Shown one piece after another: positions 61,569-64,000 of a DNA stretch of 64,000 nt (position 1 is the stretch's first letter; each line of letters starts with the position of its first letter). Location of the stretch: positions 151,327-215,326 of the forward strand of contig NZ_FNOX01000009.1 of NCBI RefSeq assembly GCF_900107155.1, written 5' to 3'. The notes beneath the pieces are model-generated. The model had not been told where the DNA came from, searched no databases, and saw nothing but the letters and a program-made list of their open reading frames with translations. A program made the translations under genes and the position numbers. The stretch comes from Pseudomonas salomonii (GTDB lineage Bacteria > Pseudomonadota > Gammaproteobacteria > Pseudomonadales > Pseudomonadaceae).

Positions 61569-61598
61569 GCAAACAGGCGCCCATGGGCGCCTGTTTGC
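61569..61598. terminator. Bidirectional intrinsic terminator
   Basis: A perfect 30-base palindrome, GCAAACAGGCGCCCA and its complement, lies between the convergent PLDc_N and DJ-1/PfpI genes, with A-rich and T-rich ends in the stem. Confidence 0.75.
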
Positions 61599-61613
61599 GT
61601 TCAAGCCTGCCCG

Positions 61614-62174
61614 TTAACCTGCGACCGCCTTGGCAATCGCCTCGTTGAATGCCGGCAAGTCATCCGGTGTGCGCGAGGTGATCAAGGTCCAGCCATTGGC
61701 CTTGCACTCTTTGACTTGGGCATCGACCACACCTGCGGCGCCTGCGTTTTCAAGGTCGATGCGCACGCTTTTATACGCGGTAAGGGTCTTGCCCTTGATC
61801 ACGCCGGCATCGATCAGTGCCCATGGCCCGTGGCAGATCGCTGCGACGGTTTTGCCGGCTTTGGCGAAGTCGCTGATCAACTTCAGCGCAGCCGCGTCCT
61901 GGCGCAGGGTGTCGGCATTCACGGTACCGCCGGGAATCACCAGCGCGTCGAAGTCGCTGCTCAGCACCTGCGACAGCTTGACCTCCGATTCCACGGTCTG
62001 GTCCTTCTCGGTGTCGCCGACGAACGTCTGCACGGTGCCGCCTTTGCTGGATCCGTGTGTCACCGTCGCGCCATAGCCACGCAGTGCTTGCAGAGGCTTG
62101 AGCAGCTCGTCGCGCTCGATGCCGGTGTTGGAGGTGATGATGAGGATGTTCTTGCCGTTGAGTTGTGAGCTCAT
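61614..62174 (-). CDS. DJ-1/PfpI family protein
   Basis: A 186-residue protein of the type 1 glutamine amidotransferase-like superfamily. TVAAICHGPWALIDAG carries the nucleophilic Cys and His (about residues 105-106), and DALVIPGGTVNADTL precedes it, as in PfpI/YhbO-like proteins linked to stress and glyoxal damage repair. GGAGA lies upstream of ATG 62174. It converges on the PLDc_N gene. Confidence 0.9.
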   Translation of the reverse strand: MSSQLNGKNILIITSNTGIERDELLKPLQALRGYGATVTHGSSKGGTVQTFVGDTEKDQTVESEVKLSQVLSSDFDALVIPGGTVNADTLRQDAAALKLISDFAKAGKTVAAICHGPWALIDAGVIKGKTLTAYKSVRIDLENAGAAGVVDAQVKECKANGWTLITSRTPDDLPAFNEAIAKAVAG

Positions 62175-62387
62175 GGTCGAGTCTCTCCTGCTGGATGGAT
62201 TAATCATGCTGTGTGGGAGAGTGGATCGAGCGTGGGCGGCAAAGGTTTAAATTAATTTGGAGTTTTTTCGTGGGTGGTTTTCGATAAAGCCCGGCCTGCA
62301 AAAATCCTGAACTATCCAAAAGCACCGGCCTCTGCTGCATAGGTGCCTGCTGCTTTTTGCGGGCGTTCAATAGCCAGGAGATTGACC

Positions 62388-62612
62388 ATGACCGACCCCA
62401 AGACTGTCGACAAAACCCCGGAACCCATCAGCTCCGAAGACGCCCAGAAAGGCCGCCAACAACCTGCCAAGGGGCAGACGCTGGAACAACCAAACCCGAA
62501 GACCAAAAGCGTGGACAAGGTGCTCACGCCCACCTCGATCAAGGACACCGAACGCCAGACTGACGCCATCAACGAGCAGGCCGCCAAGGCCGAGCGCAAG
62601 CTGGGCCACTGA
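62388..62612 (+). CDS. Small hydrophilic protein
   Basis: A 74-residue, highly charged and probably disordered protein starting MTDPKTVDKTPEPISSEDAQ. AGGAGA precedes ATG 62388. No domain recognised. It is followed two bases later by the HhH protein gene, so they are probably one operon. Confidence 0.7.
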   Translation: MTDPKTVDKTPEPISSEDAQKGRQQPAKGQTLEQPNPKTKSVDKVLTPTSIKDTERQTDAINEQAAKAERKLGH

Positions 62613-62614
62613 GC

Positions 62615-63046
62615 ATGGCCCGGTCGATCACGGCGGCTGAACTGGGTATTGAACTGGCGCCCGATGATGACGCCAGCCTGTTCAAATGGTTTATCGCCAG
62701 CTTCCTGATGGGCAAGCGTATTCAGGCGCCCATTGCGGCGCAGGCTTACAAGGTGATCGTGGAGGAGGAGGGCCGCGACACTGCACGCAAGTTGCAACAC
62801 TGCACGTCGCGTGAACTGGTTTCGATGCTCGGGCGGGCCCATTACGTGCGTTACGACGAAAGCACGGCGCAGCGTCTGCTCGACCTCAGCGCCAAGTTGA
62901 ATGCCGAGTACGCGGGCAAGATCAGCCATATCCGCAGCGCCAGCCCTGACCGCAAGGCATTCGAAAAACGCCTGGCCGAATTCGACGGCGTGGGCCCCAA
63001 GACCGTTGAAATCTTCATGCGTGACGCGGCCAAGGTCTTGTTTTGA
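62615..63046 (+). CDS. Endonuclease III-like / HhH protein
   Basis: A 143-residue protein. The C-terminal RLAEFDGVGPKTVEIFMRDA is a helix-hairpin-helix (LxGVGxKTA) as in DNA glycosylases; no iron-sulfur Cys cluster or catalytic Lys/Asp is seen at the expected place, so it may only bind DNA. It is coupled to the DUF72 gene by a TGATG overlap. Confidence 0.75.
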   Translation: MARSITAAELGIELAPDDDASLFKWFIASFLMGKRIQAPIAAQAYKVIVEEEGRDTARKLQHCTSRELVSMLGRAHYVRYDESTAQRLLDLSAKLNAEYAGKISHIRSASPDRKAFEKRLAEFDGVGPKTVEIFMRDAAKVLF

Positions 63047-63771
63047 TGGCGCCGCTCTACGTGGGCTGTGCCGGCTGGAGTTTGCCGCGCGCACACTGGC
63101 CGGATTTTGCGGGTGAGGGCACGCATTTACAGCGCTATGCATCGCGTTTCAACGCGGTGGAAATCAACAGCTCCTTTTATCGGCCGCACCAGCCCAACAC
63201 CTACAAGCGCTGGGCGCAGTCGGTGCCGCCGCAGTTTCGGTTTTCGCTCAAGGCGCCCAAGCTCATCACCCATGAACTGCGCTTGCAGCACTGCGAGACG
63301 GCACTGGATGAGTTCCTTGAACAGTGCTTGCACTTGGGCGAAAAACTCGGCTGCCTGCTGATTCAATTGCCGCCTTCGCTGCGTTATGAACCCAGCGTGG
63401 CGTTGGATTTTTTCAGCGCATTGCGCCAGCGTTTTGCCGGTGCCGTGGTGCTTGAACCACGGCACGCCAGTTGGCTTGAGGCGCAGGCATTGCTGGTGGA
63501 CCTGCAGATAGGCCGCGTGACCGCCGACCCCGCGGTGCTCGATGCCGGCGCAGGTTGGCAGGGCGTGCAGTACTGGCGCCTGCATGGCTCGCCGCGTATC
63601 TACCACAGTGCCTATGGCCCGCAACGGGTGCAGGCGCTGGCTGAACAGCTGCGTCAATGTGCCGAATCAGGCATTCCTGCCTGGTGCATCTTCGACAACA
63701 CCGCCAGCGGCCACGCCGTGACCGATGGCTTGTTGCTACTCGACCTCTACCCGCAGCACTTCCAAGCCTAA
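63046..63771 (+). CDS. DUF72 family protein
   Basis: A 241-residue TIM-barrel-like protein: YVGCAGWSLPRAHWPDFAGE at the N terminus, AVEINSSFYRPHQPNTYKRW, and LHGSPRIYHSAYGP, all DUF72 features. Function unknown. Its ATG overlaps the stop of the HhH gene by one base. Its last 36 bases overlap the convergent DeoR-type gene. Confidence 0.88.
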   Translation: MAPLYVGCAGWSLPRAHWPDFAGEGTHLQRYASRFNAVEINSSFYRPHQPNTYKRWAQSVPPQFRFSLKAPKLITHELRLQHCETALDEFLEQCLHLGEKLGCLLIQLPPSLRYEPSVALDFFSALRQRFAGAVVLEPRHASWLEAQALLVDLQIGRVTADPAVLDAGAGWQGVQYWRLHGSPRIYHSAYGPQRVQALAEQLRQCAESGIPAWCIFDNTASGHAVTDGLLLLDLYPQHFQA

Positions 63772-64000
63772 TTGCTCATACGCCTCGACACTCGGCACAT
63801 GCCATTCGGTAATCAGCGTATGAATGCGGTTACACGGCGCCACCACAAAGGGTTCCACCGCGCCGAGCTTGTCCGCCATAGTCACGGCCACTACGTGGGA
63901 GGCGCTGTCGAGCAGGGCTTGCTTGACCGCCACTTCATCGAAATGCAGCGAGCTGATGCCCACTTGCGGGTGCAGCGCGCAGACGCCGGTAAACAGCAAA
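63736..64000 (-). CDS. DeoR-type regulator, C-terminal end (runs off the right edge)
   Basis: About 87 codons reach the stop at 63736; the rest of the gene lies to the right. LDSASHVVAVTMADKLGAVE and APCNRIHTLITEWHVPSVEA match the C-terminal sugar-phosphate-binding domain of DeoR/GlpR regulators. The DNA-binding domain is outside the window. Confidence 0.8.
   Translation of the reverse strand, partial: LLFTGVCALHPQVGISSLHFDEVAVKQALLDSASHVVAVTMADKLGAVEPFVVAPCNRIHTLITEWHVPSVEAYEQLGLEVLRVEVE

Noticed and set aside
1..64000. tRNA, rRNA or phage attachment sites near the islands
   Set aside because: No cloverleaf, rRNA-like sequence or integrase gene was found around 26000-37000 or 44600-47300.

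Overview
The window looks like chromosomal DNA of a fluorescens-group Pseudomonas. Codon use is GC-rich, there are many copies of the pseudomonad REP/REPIN family (arms resembling TGTGGGAGCTGGCTTGCCTG) at 9692, 58425, 47252 and elsewhere, and LysR, TetR, AraC, GNAT and MFS genes are abundant. Species is inferred from content only. No rRNA, tRNA, CRISPR array or replication origin was seen.

Layout: 1-2086 holds the 5' two-thirds-kilobase-scale part of an Rhs gene running off the left edge, preceded by a short gene remnant. 2087-7583 is a two-gene RND efflux operon divergent from a Bcr/CflA-type MFS exporter. 7705-18809 is a run of ordinary metabolic and regulatory genes: a LysR/pirin pair, an MscS channel with a cyclic-nucleotide domain, an SDR/HxlR pair, LysE, AraC, GNAT, a TetR/amidase pair with three regularly spaced operators, a nucleoside-diphosphate-sugar epimerase-like gene, MerR and another GNAT. 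18975-23637 is an electrophile/quinone-type reductive operon (Old Yellow Enzyme, SDR, alpha/beta hydrolase, quinone oxidoreductase) divergent from a TetR gene. 23856-29927 has a DUF4432 sugar-epimerase-like gene behind a LacI-type palindrome, SnoaL/MarR, three orphan small genes of immunity-protein type, and a LysR gene divergent from a carboxymuconolactone decarboxylase/tautomerase pair.

29980-37422 is the most mosaic part. Two copies of one gene's 3' end, in the same orientation, flank a cassette (MHS transporter, Gfo/Idh/MocA dehydrogenase, LysR, decayed IS3 transposase). Then comes an unlinked two-gene unit that looks like a glycine-zipper membrane toxin with its immunity protein, and a frameshifted acetyltransferase gene. 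37419-44654 has MFS/LysR, a Cache-GGDEF protein with a GGEEM motif, a small tandem-repeat protein behind a strong terminator, and an NCS1 permease/LysR pair.

44673-47327 is a second accessory island: a homologue of the OspF/SpvC/HopAI1 phosphothreonine lyases (type III effectors that inactivate host MAP kinases), preceded by a good match to the HrpL-dependent hrp box, and next to an unknown 408-residue gene. This is the best candidate for special biology here. No secretion apparatus is encoded in the window, so it would depend on a type III system elsewhere.

47359-64000 returns to core-like content: a four-gene catabolic operon (flavin monooxygenase, RidA, DUF1028, ArgE-type deacetylase), a divergent hybrid kinase/response regulator pair, a HIT protein whose C terminus is made of REP sequence, a LysR gene and a predicted periplasmic argininosuccinate-lyase-like protein, a copper delivery group (PCu(A)C, SCO, DUF2946), small membrane and secreted proteins, a DJ-1/PfpI protein, an HhH protein coupled to DUF72, and the C-terminal end of a DeoR-type regulator at the right edge.
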